NCBI GenBank assembly: GCA_947683425.1
Contig: CANTUQ010000055.1
Coordinates: forward strand, 10,081,501 to 10,145,500
Direction of reading: 5' to 3'
DNA: 64,000 bases
Source of the DNA: Excoecaria cochinchinensis
Lineage: Eukaryota; Streptophyta; Magnoliopsida; Malpighiales; Euphorbiaceae
Shown: piece after piece, positions 33,537-45,392 of the stretch
Layout of the letters: every line of letters starts with the position of its first letter
Position numbering within the stretch: the stretch's first letter is position 1
The notes under the pieces: model-generated
What the model was told of the DNA's origin: nothing
What the model saw: only the letters and a program-made list of their open reading frames with translations
Database searches by the model: none
Made by a program: the position numbers and the translations under genes

Positions 33537-35327
33537 CTAGTCGAAGACGTCATTAAAGATTTCAAACCACGGAATGATCTTTCCATCTACCCATAGAGGC
33601 TCCTCCTCTCCCGTGTAAGCACAGATCGAAGATGAGGGGACAAAACTCTCTGAAATATGGGGGATCTTCTCCGGCACTTTCTTCTTACCATGCTCTCCTT
33701 TGTAGCCCAGACCCTTTCGATCTTTCTGGCCTTGTGTGGTGATAGCATCCTGCAGCCCTTGCAAGTTTTTACCCAGACCAGCCCCTGGGAGAAAGTGCAT
33801 CTTCTTCATCATATTCACCACTTGAGGACTATCTGCCAAGCCCTGCTCCTCTCCTATCATCGATATATGAAAACCACTGAATGGCTGATTAGAGATCCCC
33901 AAGGCAGACACTTGGTTTTCTCTAGCTACTTTATTAGTCACCACCTCTCCTTCATGAGGTATCTTAATCATCTGGTGTAGGGTAGAGGGCACTCCTCCTA
34001 ATTTATGGAACCATGGCCTTCCAAGCAGAGCTGAGAAATTCGCCGGGATAGGCAAGACCACAAATTATGTTTCTGTCTCGATAGGCCCAGTCCTGACTAG
34101 AGCTCTGAAAGTTCCCGATGCTTGTCTTCGAGAATTGTCATAGGCTGTGATGGTTAAATCAGACTTGCTCAACATGCTTTCATTTAGCCCAAAAGCCTGA
34201 AGTGCAACTAGAGGGCAAACATTTATGGATGAGCCATCATCAACCATAACACAAGCGGTATGCTTGTCATTAATTTGAGCCTTGATGTACAGCGGCCGAT
34301 TGTGATTGCGGCCCTCTACCGGTAAGTCTGCATCAGAAAACACCAGTTTCTCTCCAGATCCGCCTTTTACAAGGTTTAGCAGCTCAAATGGAGAAATTAT
34401 AGTGGCTACAGTGGACTCACTCAATGCCACAACTAATTTCTGTCTGTGGGAGGGAGACTGTCTCAAAAGGTCCCAAATTGATATCTGAACCGTGGTCTTT
34501 TTCAGCTGCTTTACTATGGCACTTTCTTCCGGCTCCTTTTCTGCATGTGATTGCACTGGGTCATGCTGCTTCTCAACTTCAGGGACCACTCTCCCACTTC
34601 TTGTTATAGCCCCAACTCTCTCATCCTCCTCCGAATCCCATGGATCCGTGAACTCTCCATCTTTTTTATCTTCGTCTTCGTCTCCACTCTCACTAGTGGA
34701 CCAACAGTCTATTGTCGCCACGGGAATCCCTTCTTCACTTGCCTCAGGGCGAGTGATAGCGACGTACTCATTTCCGTATAAATCCTGCATCACATACCAT
34801 TCTGGTAGGCTAGACCCAACCATAAAGACAGGTGGTGGGAAAACATTGAAATTAGCCTCCTTCTTGCTTTCTCTCTTTTTAGGATCGGTGATCTGCTTGT
34901 TGTCAATTAGATCTTGGACCCGATGCCTTAGCGTTATACAGTCATCTGTCAAATGCCCGATTTGTTGGTGAAATGCACAATATTCATTTTCCTTGTGCCC
35001 TGGCTGCCCCTGGGTCTTGGCCTGCATAGGTGATAGGGGTCGCAGTTTTCCTTCTTTTACTAGCCTCTTCAGCACCCATGATAAAGGCCTACCCAAGTTG
35101 GAGAAATACCTCTGACTTATGCCTGTTGTAGACACCTCAGCTGTCTTCCCACCTCTGTTACCGCTGCTTGAACTTACTGGCTTGGCTGTCCCCTGATTAC
35201 TGTAGCCCTTCTTGGCATAAGCCTCACTGCTTGCCCTTCTGGCCATATACTCTCCTTCTGCCTCTATGGCAATGTCCTTCAAGGACTCCCAATCTTTCAG
35301 CCCTTTCATTTTAAGTCCATATCTCAA
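33537..35327 (-). pseudogene. Element D: nucleocapsid, aspartic protease and G-patch-like segment
   Basis: Same frame as the neighbouring segments, with stops at 34067-34065 and 33539-33537. It begins inside gag (RYGLKMKGLKDWESLKDIAI) and has the Tat zinc-binding block CAFHQQIGHLTDDC. Protease is marked by VMVDDGSSINVCPL and, after the stop, LLGRPWFHKLGGVPSTLHQ. Then comes FLPGAGLGKNLQGLQD and GLGYK, matching the glycine pattern of a G-patch, a nucleic-acid binding motif known from some retroviruses and Tat elements. Between them lie acidic linkers. Boundary with the RT segment is a linker with no motif. Confidence 0.85.
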
Positions 35328-35360
35328 GTATGGGCTGGCATTCCGAATGAATAATCGGAT

Positions 35361-36281
35361 CTAATCAGAAGTATCAGGCTTGCGCTTCATTTCCATAACC
35401 CGATTTCTCCACTGAGTAAGATACTCATGGAAAGACTCCCCAGCCTTCTGCTGTAGTAGCTCTAGATCTTTCAAAGTGACCTCCATCCGGGTACTGCAAT
35501 CATATTGCTTTAGGAACTCCTCAGTCAACAAATCCCAGTCTTCTTTGGACCTTCTATCCAACCCATGATACCAATCGACGGCGGCTCCTGTGAGACTCAA
35601 GCAAAAGTACTCTATGTTTTGCTTTCTTGTTAAGGTCGTTCCATTCATGACCAGCGAGTATTGCTTGATGTGTGCGGTAGGGTCAGAGGTGCCATCAAAT
35701 TTTGGGATATCAGGCATCTTGAAGTTCTGGGGGATCAGATCATCACCATCCAGCTCTCGGTCCTCGGGATTCATACCCCTTCCAATCGTCATCATCCTGG
35801 TCATAGCCTCAAATTTCTCCTCCATCTTCCTCCACATTACTTCCTCCAGCTTGGGTGACTTTCCCTTTGCTACCATCTGTTCTTCTTGCTCATCTTCCCA
35901 AAGGTCAACCTCAGATCTCGGGCCTTCTCTACGCTCAACAGGTGCTGGTGCTCTTTGCTGAACTGCAGGTGGGTCAACTACAGCAGGGGGGTCCTCTCTA
36001 ACAGCCCCTTGTTCATCTGGCCCTCTAATAGGAGCAGTAGCAACTTGTTGCCAAGCTATGGTAGTGGCAAGATTGGCCATCATGGCCATCATTCTGGCCT
36101 CAAACTCTTCCATTTTTCTCCCCACTTCCTCGGCAATCATAGCTCTGGTTACATTAGACCCACTGGCTAGATTAGACATACTTGATGATTCTGAAGAGAA
36201 AATCTCACTACTATCTGAAAGAGAATCTGTGCTCCGATACGGCACTAGCTCTGGTAACCCCAAGAGTGGAATCCTTCTCAA
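35361..36281 (-). pseudogene. gag: Element D: gag capsid region
   Basis: 306 codons to a stop at 35363-35361, after which the same frame continues. The N-terminal half is low-complexity with a PPAVVDPPAV segment and a helical MEEFEARMMAMMANLAT stretch. The C-terminal half is the plant gag domain: MPDIPKFDGTSDPTAHIKQY, YFCLSLTGAAVDWYHGL, EEFLKQYDCSTRMEVTL. No good ATG is seen: the frame runs upstream to a TAA near 36345 without one, so the start is lost or lies elsewhere. Confidence 0.88.
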
Positions 36282-37105
36282 CCGACCGTCGGGACCCCTA
36301 AACCACCCGGGCGAATCTATGATGGCTAAAACAAATACCTCTCGTTAGGATGATGCATGATTGAAATGCAATGCATGGTTGTGCTGATGCAACATAGACA
36401 AACACATGCAAGAAGATAGATCCTTCCAACCTTATTGCCCCCAGACACGAGGTAGCATAGTCTCTTTCCTAGGTGGGCTTTATCCAAGGGTTAACAGGGA
36501 ACCCTTTAGACGCGTATGGTGCACGGTGGAAAACCGGCAGCATAATAGCTCTTATCTAATGTACAGACGTATGAGTGTTTGGCCATTATGTATCTAAATA
36601 CCTCAATTAAACTAAGATGGGCCCATCGGGGCATGAAAGCCTTTGATGAAGACCATTTAATTTAATTGATTTTGTTCAATATATGATGGCCCAGGTAGCA
36701 AGCACGGTATTACGGTACATTTCACCTAGTGGAAATTTATTGCCATTACATGAGCTTCGGTCAAAGGGTGGTGTTACTTTAGGGCTACCCAAGCATGGTC
36801 CCTACCAACGGGTCTAGCTCATCATGAGCATAACGACCGATCGGGTCACCATTTAATATACCATGACGGTATGAGACTTAGGCTGGTGATTATCCTTAAC
36901 ACTTCCCTAAATTGAGTGAAAATAGGGTCGTGCTTCAGGAACGCACTGGGGCTAGAAAAGGGACCAAACTAGCATAAATCTAAGGCTCTAATGATATGTA
37001 ATGCAGTTTCGAAAAGAGATGAAATTTTTATTTAAAACTCAGTTATAAATTTTAGCTAAGGTATTTTCGAAGGGAAGTCTCTAATGTCCCCAGTGGAGTC
37101 GCCAC
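36282..37105 (-). other. Leader and primer-binding site of element D
   Basis: On the minus strand TGGCGACTCCACTGGGGA (37104 to 37087) follows the LTR after one base. This form of primer site is known for Tat/Ogre elements and is matched to tRNA-Arg. The 700-base leader has no frame I trust. Confidence 0.82.
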
Positions 37106-38541
37106 TGTGATGCGCGCCGAACCTCGATGCCTCCCGGAAGCCCGTCTTAGGGCGATCGGAAGAGGTTCATAAAAACCTGTAAGGTATTTACAAGCTGCGT
37201 CTATTTTGGACAACAAGGAGATTTCATGGAGTCGCCACCCAATAGAACATTGGGAAGGGTCGTCTAGCCTCATCGAGCCTAAGACGGCGCATACATATCC
37301 ATATTGGGCTAACCAGAGAGATTTTGGAGATCTCAGCCTCTACCCCATGGAGCCTAGGATTGTAATCGTTGAACCCAAAGACCAGAGAAAGTTCGGGACT
37401 CCCCATTTATTCATACCTTGGCTAAGTTTATAATCAAGTTTTGAATTTAATATTTCATCCCATTTCTTATTCAATTTTTAATGCAATTTAAGTAAACGCA
37501 TATCAAACATATAAATAAAGCGGTAAATAAAATAAATGAAAGCAAAATAAATTACAATAAAACTAGGGGCGGAATACAACCCCCATTTGTAAATAAAATG
37601 CAAATTATACATAAATCGGGCTATTTATTAAAAATAAGGACATTGGTCCTCTCATGCATAATTAAAGAAAATAATTTTAAAGTGATAATTTACTTTAGAT
37701 GAAAAATCTAGGACATTGGTCCCATTTTTATTAAATAAAATCCAATTTAGCTTAATAGAAATATTTTTGTGATTTTTTAATTAACGTGCATGAAAATAAA
37801 ATTAAATAAACTTATTAGAAATTATAATAATAAATTAATCCAAAATAATAAAAAGCAACAAAAATAATAAACAACTCCCAAGTGGATCTTCAAATCTCCA
37901 TGGGTTCTCACTTGACAAAAACTCACATATGAAAAATAAGTATTGAAAAATAAAAAAACAAATAAAAATGAAGTTAGTATAAAAATAATTAAACATATAA
38001 CATGACAATAATTAAATTAATGCAAATAAAATTGCATCATGTATGACAAGCCAATTAAAATACCATAATAAAAAAAAATATGCAATTTAACAAATTAATA
38101 AAATCAACATGCTAAAAAATGAAATAGTGTTAGTAAAATTTAACATGCATAAAAACATAAAATAACATCAATAACATCCAATCATGCATAAAAAGCAAAA
38201 GAAATAATAAAAAACAGCATGCATAAAACGTAAATAATAATAGTAATAAAAGCCAACATGCATAAGCAAACATAAAAGAATAATTATAAAACTCAACATG
38301 CAAAAAACATGAATAGAAAATACAAACATAAAATTCAGCATGTGTAAAAGTATAAAAAAATAACAACAATATCCAACATGTATAAAATGTAAAGGTAATA
38401 ATAAAAATTAGCATGCATAAGAAATAAATAATGATTGTAATAATAAAATTAAACAAGAATAAAGCTAATAATAATAATAATAATGATGGTAATAACTACA
38501 ATAATAATAATACAATAATAACAAAGAATATGAACAATCAA

Positions 38542-38611
<70 letters not shown>

Positions 38612-39908
38612 CAAAGAAGATGAATAATCCAATTAAAAATAGAAGAATAACATGAAAATAAAATAAGCCAATTATGATAAAACATGTTAAATGATGATAC
38701 TAATAATATATATGAACTAAAAAAATGACAATAATATGAACATGAACAATTAAAAAAATAAGAAATAATGATATGAATAAATTAAACAAAAAAAAATAAG
38801 AAGTAAAAATATGAACAATTAAATAATAGATATAAAAGAATTTACATGATAATCAATTGAATAAAAGCAAAAAAAAAAAGAAGAATAAAATGATAGAACT
38901 AAAAGAATTTACATGTTAATTAATTAAATAAAAAAGAAATGAAATTAAAAATCAAACTAAGAAATTGAGCCAAGAATGTTTACCCTCAAAATTGATCTTG
39001 AAAAAATGAAGGTAGATGATCCAATTCCTTGTCTTGATTTGAAAAAATATGATTAGAAAAAAAAATAAAATATTGAAAGATAAATTTTTCTCAAGAAGAA
39101 ACAATTAGTTTATTTGTCTTAAAGTAAAAAGTTGTCAATTGAAAATAAGAAAAATTCTCAAGAACAAAAATTGTTATTTTTTATCTGAAGAATTGCTGGA
39201 AATTCCTTTAGAAATTGAGATAATTTGGTTGAGAGAAGAGAGAAGAAGAAAAAAATTGTTTTCTAAAGAAAATCCCCCCTAATTCACTCTCCAAAATCCT
39301 TTTTATTTCTCCAAAAATTCAGATTTTTTAATTAAAGAAATTAAATTAATTTAATTCCAATAACTATAAAAAAACAACTGAATTTGGAGGGTTGGAAGAT
39401 AGAAGGAGTTTAGAATTGAATTATGCAAAAAAAATGAGTCAAAAAGCATTTAAAATGAAGAAATTATGACAAAAAAATGAAAAAAGGGCGAAATGGGGCG
39501 CACTGCACTGAAAAGCACAGCTGTGCTTTCGAGAAAAGCACGGCTGTGCTTTCGCGCGCGCTCACGCTGTGCAGCACAAAGCACAGCTGTGCTTTCAAAG
39601 AAGTACAGCCGTGCTCGAAGAAGCACAGCTGTGCTTTCAAAGAAGCACAGCCGTGCTTTTTCAAGCTGAATTTTTTTTTTTTAAATTCCTATGAAAACAC
39701 AATAATTTAAAAACTAACTTTTTATCCCTAAATAATTTTTAAAACATATTTTAAATATTTTTAAAATACATTTTTATTCATTCCTCACAAATCAAAATGA
39801 CAAGGAAACTATCACTTCCAACTTTCATTATTTTTGCCTATTAATCGGCACATTTAATTTCATTATTGGGTAATCCTGATCAAGGCTACTCGGGACCCGG
39901 TGTCTACA
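37106..39908 (-). mobile_element. 5' LTR of element D
   Basis: 2803 bp, partner of 25427-28234, with the same internal repeats: 40 bp degenerate repeat, AAT run at 38544-38612, and AGCACAGCTGTGCT array at 39507-39660. Differences from the partner are mostly single transitions. Confidence 0.95.
39507..39660. repeat. AGCACAGCTGTGCT palindrome array, second copy
   Basis: Same number and order of units as 27835-27985, with a few transitions. It has therefore been stable since D inserted, unlike the TCGCGA arrays in C and E. Confidence 0.88.
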
Positions 39909-39913
39909 CAACA

Positions 39914-40616
39914 CAAAAGTTACAAAGAAGAATTAAAAGATAAGAAATGAAGAAGGAGATTTCTCAACCCTTTTCAAATCACCAAAAGTAGTCTTCTTCT
40001 TTGTATACTATCTTCTCTTCAATACATGAACTCTACTTAAGAAAATTTAAACTAAAAGAATGAAAGAACTAACTTAACTTACAGAAATTTTTCTAAAAAT
40101 AATATGTTCTCTCCTAAAATTACAGTTAATAATAATATTTATACTGTTCTAATTGTGTCTCTTCAGATATCTCTTGAGAATGGTTGCAATTATTGGTGGA
40201 AAGGCATAACTCTTCAATAGTGAAATTTGAACTTTTGTCTCTAATGGATCTCCCTGTTGTGATCGCGACAGAGCGCGCCTCTTTCATCGCTCCACCTTTC
40301 TCGCATTCTCTTGCTCCGCGCCCCGTCGCGACCTCGCAACGCCACCCTTGGTCGCGACAATGCTTCTTCCTTCTTTTTCTCTCTTCTTCTTTGGGTTCCC
40401 TTAGCACGTTCTGTCGCGCTCGCGACAGAAACTCTTCTTCCTTGGCTCATTTTGGCTATTTTTCTCCACTTTCTCCATCTTTTCTCCATTTTCCTCCTAC
40501 ACACAAAACTCAAACAAAAACATAAAACACACCTAATACTAACAAATACTAACACTTAAAACATTACTTCTAACCATAAAATATGGATTAATAATGAGCT
40601 ATTTAAGCTCATATCA
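39914..40616 (-). mobile_element. 5' LTR of Athila element C, part 2
   Basis: Continues the LTR after element D and ends with the minus-strand start TGATATGAGC at 40616. Together with part 1 it is 1342 bp, against 1357 for the partner. The palindrome array at 40255-40435 is one unit shorter than in the partner LTR. Confidence 0.92.
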
Positions 40617-42655
40617 AACCCCCACACTTAAACATTTACTTGTCCCCAAGCAAAACACTTAAACAACATAAACACACAATACTCAATAAACACAATATTT
40701 TGGAGCTTACTTTATATTTGACAAGCATTTGGAAATACCATGCATAGACTTACCCTTCTAACACATCAACCTAAATATGCAACTATTTAAACATTACCAA
40801 TATTCATTAAACTTTAACCTCTATGCACAATTGGAAAACCATGAAATTGCAAAACACAATGATATTTGATCTCAAGAAATCAAGTATCTTAACACATGTA
40901 TAGATTATGTCACTCAATACATTGCCTTAGATAATTTTCTCTCAATACTTATTTTTTTAAGCACTCAATCACTCAAGTGTTTATAGGTTAGTGTTTCTCT
41001 CATTCCTTGATTATGCCATTACGTACCATAAGCTTGTAATTAGTAAAAATCTCCACTACTAGTATAAGGTAGTAAAGAGGATCAAAGGGTCTTAAAAGGG
41101 TTGTAATGTGGCTTAGGTTAAGGTAGGAAACTTTTGGATTTAGGTAGCTAACATTGTGTAGAGAAAAAATATCAATACAACATAGGAGATCTAAACAAAA
41201 CATAACAAGCATGATACTTTTATGCTAATTCCCTTCTTGACTAAACAAATTTTCTGCTAGCTCTTAATTTCTTGTTTTTTTTTTTTATTATTATTTTTTA
41301 AAGGATAGCAAGAGAAATTAGCATGAGTGCGTTTTACGCTCCATCCCGCACTTAAACCATTTTGGATGTACATCTTGCTATTCCAACTTATTTTTTCTTT
41401 TTCTTTTTTTTTTTCTTTTTTTTATATGAACAATAAATAGAGACTAGCATATCTAACACCAAGTTGCAAAACAAGGGGAACTTCAAGCTTTTCAAAAATA
41501 ACATCTCCAATGCTATATCAATCCTAAAACCCTCCACAATATAGGTAAGTAACAAAAATAGCGCCTTGTTTAAGCATAAAAGATATGGCTATTTATGTGC
41601 TTAATCAAGAAAAATAGGATATAGGCTCAAACTTGGCTTCCTAAAGTCAAAAGGTAAGGAAATTTAACGCAAGCCAAAAATGGTTCATTCTAAATGCCCT
41701 TATCATATCCCCGTGTACATCCCACACTAAAATGTAGTCTCAAAAATTACCAAAAACAAGTTCTAGAGGATATAGCATAATAAGGCTCTCATACAAGAAA
41801 AATGTTATTGTACAAGGCTTCAAAAGCTCACATAGGCTATAAGTTAAACTATCATAGGCAATGAGTTAGCAAAACAATCTTTATTTACATGTGAAAAGAT
41901 ACCTAACTTAAAAAGAACCTACACCAAAGTATTTTGCTAAGTCCTACACTTCACTATGTACAATAGAATGCCAAAGTAAAACAAATATTGATAACGTTCA
42001 AAACGTTTGACTATCTAGGCTAAGGTCAAAAAGAGAAAAACTATACATGTTCTAATTCCCAAATAATTATCAAATACAATGCTTCAAAACACAATGTGTC
42101 TAAATACATATCTAAATCTAGCAATTCATGCAAAACACAAGCTACACTACTCATATATAACAAATATATCCATACATACATATATTTGAAATAAAAACAA
42201 CATCACAAAGCTCTCCCCACACTTGAAGGACACAATGTCCCTATTGTGTGAAAAGAAAAACACTTAAAAAGCAAAAGAACACACAAACATACAAAAGAAC
42301 AAAAAAAAACAAAGAAAACAAAGAAAATAAAGAAAAGTGGAGGAGAACAAACTCAAAAACTCCCACTAGGGGAGCTAGGTGGAGATGGAGATAGGTCTAC
42401 GTGCTGCTTTCGAAAGAAACTCAGGAGTTTGCGACTCAAACTCTTTTGATTCTTCAGCACTGCCCTCACATCAATCCCAATTACATCCATTCGTGCTGCC
42501 AGACTTTGATTGGTGGCCTCAATGCCATCCAATCGTTCCCGCAGCATCAACTCCAGCAGCCGCCTCGTCCTCATCCGAGGAGTCATGAGCAACAGCTGCT
42601 GAAGTTGATTCATGTGCCCTTTTATGTGGCACACTAGGACCGGCCATACTAGATG
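40617..42655 (-). mobile_element. 3' end of a second Athila element, in tandem with C
   Basis: Collinear with 15571-17620: polypurine tract, noncoding 3' region, then the end of the extra ORF, all in the same orientation. It directly follows the outer end of C's 5' LTR, where flanking target DNA (gag of B) would be expected for a simple insertion. It carries a 50-base insertion near 41155-41205 not present in C. It ends at 42655 where element E starts. Confidence 0.9.
42353..42655 (-). pseudogene. C-terminal part of the Athila extra ORF, second copy
   Basis: Matches 17255-17620: acidic Ala-rich segment, then GIEATNQSLAARMDV and LSFFRKQ with a Ser/Pro end. About 60 bases are missing near 42535 relative to the first copy, which breaks the frame. 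The N-terminal part is cut off by element E. Confidence 0.85.
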
Positions 42656-43831
42656 TGTCACACCCCGTTTGCCCCCTAGTTGAATGAGCCACATATGTAT
42701 GTGTGTACATTTGCATAAGTTATGTGCAATAAGGGCATTTTGGTAATATTGCATGTTTTAAGAGTTTTGTTTGCATGTGGGTGCATGCATGGTGCCATGG
42801 TGTGAGTTAGTTGGGTTAGTTTTGTGTGTGCTCAAGTGCACCATTGTAGTGTGTGTTCATGGGAGTTCATCATGTGTGGTTGAGTGCACCATAGTAGGAT
42901 ATGCACTAGTGGATTAATTGTGTGTATGATTTGGGAGAATCTTGTGTGTGTTGCTCACACATATGTAGGATGCATTATTAGAGTGTCTCATTGTGTGTAT
43001 GTGATGCACTAGGTTAGGGTGTGAGTGGCCAAATCCCACTAATTGGAGATTGACACTTGTCTGAGGTTAAGAAAAGAAAAAGGAAAAGAAAGGAAAAGGG
43101 GATTTCAGATTTTTATTTTTGTGTTTCCCGTTCATCACCGCCCCTCTCTTCTCTTTTTCTCCTTCTTCTTCTCTTTTGCACCTTAGTTGAGATTCAAGGG
43201 TTACTAGTGGGGTTTGATCATCTCTTAGTGTTCATTGGTAAGTTTTATGCATTCATTTTGCTTTTGTTTCAATTTTTCCCATCTTCTACTCTCTAGTTTG
43301 GATTTGGAGTTAGGGTTGATTTGGATTTTGTTTTGTTTGTATTTGGTTGGGTTTCCTAGTTGAGCCTCCCCGGGATCCTAAAGGCAAGGAAGTTGCTGGA
43401 TCTAGTGGAACTAAGCACTAGGAGCTAACGATTTTAAAGGTTTGCGAATTTCTTGCTTTTGCATGTGAATATGTTCAAGTATGTGTTTTGATGATTTCTT
43501 GGAATTAGGTTGTTAGATGTTCTTTATTTTGATGTATATGATATGGGTATTTGCTTTGAAGTGTGGATCTTGCAAAGACATGAGTTAATTAGGGTAATTT
43601 TGGAATGGATGTGGTTTGATGCTTAAATTGGGTTTTTGATTGATTCTTGGAATTGAATGTGTAAATTAATGGATTGTATGCAATTTATTGTTAATAAATG
43701 TCGTATTATGGTTGTTGATGCTTTTGGATGACTGGATTTGAGGTAAGTAACCTTGGATTGAGCTTTGTGTGGTTGGATGAGGATTTGGAAGAAGAAAATC
43801 TGCAGAATTTCTGCAGATTTTTGATGTCCCG

Positions 43832-44165
43832 ATGCTGTCGCGATCGCGATAGAGAGTGGTGTTGGGAGCTTTGCCGTCACGAGCACGCGACATCTGTCGC
43901 GAGCCCGCGACAGCCGAATTGTTGCGTACTCTCTGTCGCGACCGCGACGACTGTCGCGATCGCGACAGAGCGTATTGTTGGCCAAGTGCTACCGCAAGCA
44001 TGCGACCCGTCGCGAGCCCGCGACAGCATCAATCGTCCTCTGTCGTGATCGCGATGAACATTGTGAGCGCGACAGAGCCTGGCCCTTCCGTCCTCCTCGC
44101 GGTCGCGAAATCCATCACGCGCGTGCAGCGAAGAGACTTTGGTCTCTGTCGCGAGCGCGACAGTC
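43832..44165. repeat. TCGCGA-class palindrome array in the E 5' LTR
   Basis: About ten TCGCGA sites in 330 bases of otherwise AT-rich DNA. They lie in units such as CTGTCGCGATCGCGACAG (near 43953) and TGTCGCGAGCGCGACAG (near 44147). Many variants differ by single C-to-T or G-to-A changes. Arg/Asp-rich frames across it on both strands are by-products. Confidence 0.92.
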
Positions 44166-44374
44166 CTCTGTTTGCTGAATGAGTTTGCCTTCATTCCTTG
44201 TGGCTTGAACTTCAGTTTTCTTTAGCAATTATGAGATTTATGCTTGGTATTCTATAAATAATATGCAAGTGTAACTATGGTATGATTATGCTCATTTGAT
44301 GATGATGATTTTAGAAGTTATGAAATGGATTGAATGGTTTATGTATGACCTGCTAGAGTCTAGTAAGTGGATAG

Positions 44375-44388
44375 TTAGGCATGCCTAA
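44375..44388. other. 14 bp palindrome TTAGGCATGCCTAA
   Basis: A perfect palindrome at a fixed LTR position after GTGGATAG. It is also at 54873-54886 and 170-183. Other Tekay LTRs have a different palindrome here: GATAAGCGCTTATC (60480-60493), GATAAGCACTTATC (7524-7537) and AAGCATGCTT (52906-52915). Confidence 0.85.
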
Positions 44389-44835
44389 TATAGTCTTTGC
44401 TGCAGCTTCTGTTTTCTGTTTGGACCCCGATCAGGTCCTCGAATGGTTCCTCGCGAACCCTTATCCGGAAGGATCTTGTTTAAGATCCCCCTTTGTAATG
44501 TTTTGTAAAAGTTAAATGAAAATTCGTTTTATCGGCTCGTACCCGTAAAGTACTGTCCGTATACTCGTTATCCACTCCCTCGGGTCAGCAGGTGTTTTGT
44601 ATGAATTGTTATATGGGAAACATATGTTATCATTATGGATTCAATGGTGACAATGTAATCTGTTATGAGAATATGATTATTGTTATGAATCTTCTGATGA
44701 ATGGCTTTATGTATGTGAGCATGAGTTATTATTCTTGTCATGCCATGAATATCGTTTGTACATGAAGTACGCATGTGAATTGCCTTGACGACCGTTGTGA
44801 ATGGTTGTCCTTATGTTATATGTGTGTTTTTCCCA

Positions 44836-44854
44836 CTAAGCGTTTATCGCTTAG
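44836..44854. promoter_or_regulatory. Conserved LTR hairpin CTAAGCG-loop-CGCTTAG
   Basis: A 7 bp stem with a 4-5 base loop, preceded by CCCCA or CCCA and followed by a second possible hairpin (CACGG...CCGTG). It is present in every complete Tekay LTR of the window: 7945-7962, 44836-44854, 53422-53439, 55364-55382 and 61033-61050. Similar CACTAAGC...GCTTA motifs occur in Tekay/Del LTRs of other plants. A role in transcript ending or the R region is an inference from its place in the LTR. Confidence 0.7.
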
Positions 44855-45278
44855 CACGGTGTGTTTACCCGTGCAGGTGCGGAAGGAGTTGCCTTTGGGA
44901 GAGTCGCCGTCATCGAAGCCAACACAGCAGGGTCTTAGTGTAGGGCTTATTTTTGTAGCTTTATGATTCTTTTTGTATAGAACTCTCTTATGATTTTGTA
45001 ATAGCTTCCGCTTTTGTATATGTAATTTTGGGATTTGTAATTATCTTTTATATCTCTCAGTTGATCAGAACAGTAATGTAATGCTCCTATTATATTAATG
45101 CATGATCAGCTTTTATGAATGGTCTTGTAAAGTTTTAAATTACCTTGTATTTTGTTATGTATGTTATGGATGAGTGTATGTGTATTCTGTATCTGAGTGG
45201 TGGTACCTTTACTCATACGGCATCTCATTCCTTATTGGATGGGATCGCCTACGTATGGGTAAGGGGTGTTACAAGTTG

Positions 45279-45296
45279 TGGCATCAGAGCCCCGGT
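45279..45296 (+). other. Primer-binding site of element E
   Basis: TGGCATCAGAGCCCCGGT, five bases after the LTR. It differs at one early base from the TGGTATCAGAGC match to initiator tRNA-Met. Confidence 0.85.
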
Positions 45297-45392
45297 TTAG
45301 GCGTTTCTGGGTGATTGTTTATATGATGCTATGTGTGCATATGTCTATGTCTAGGGCTGTGTTGGCTGATGTGGTTGTCCTCTTGTTGTTAG

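Larger units (their letters stand above)
25427..39908 (-). mobile_element. Full-length Tat/Ogre-like element D inserted in Athila C
   Basis: 14,482 bp with two LTRs (25427-28234 and 37106-39908), primer site, polyprotein frame, repeat-bearing 3' region and polypurine tract, all on the minus strand. Flanks CATCA (25422-25426) and CAACA (39909-39913) are a target duplication with one change: the uninterrupted partner LTR reads GCATCACAAAAG at 14848. Ten differences, nine of them transitions, separate the first 275 bases of its LTRs by my count. Confidence 0.95.
42656..45273 (+). mobile_element. 5' LTR of element E
   Basis: 2618 bp, TGTCACACCCCGTTTGCCCC to AAGGGGTGTTACA. It contains a pyrimidine-rich stretch near 43140, the palindrome array (43832-44165), TTAGGCATGCCTAA (44375-44388) and a CTAAGCG...CGCTTAG hairpin (44836-44854). 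Confidence 0.95.

Noticed and set aside
43623..44194. Several overlapping Arg/Asp/Ser-rich frames, also at 54110-54723
   Set aside because: Products of the TCGCGA palindrome arrays, read in all frames and on both strands.
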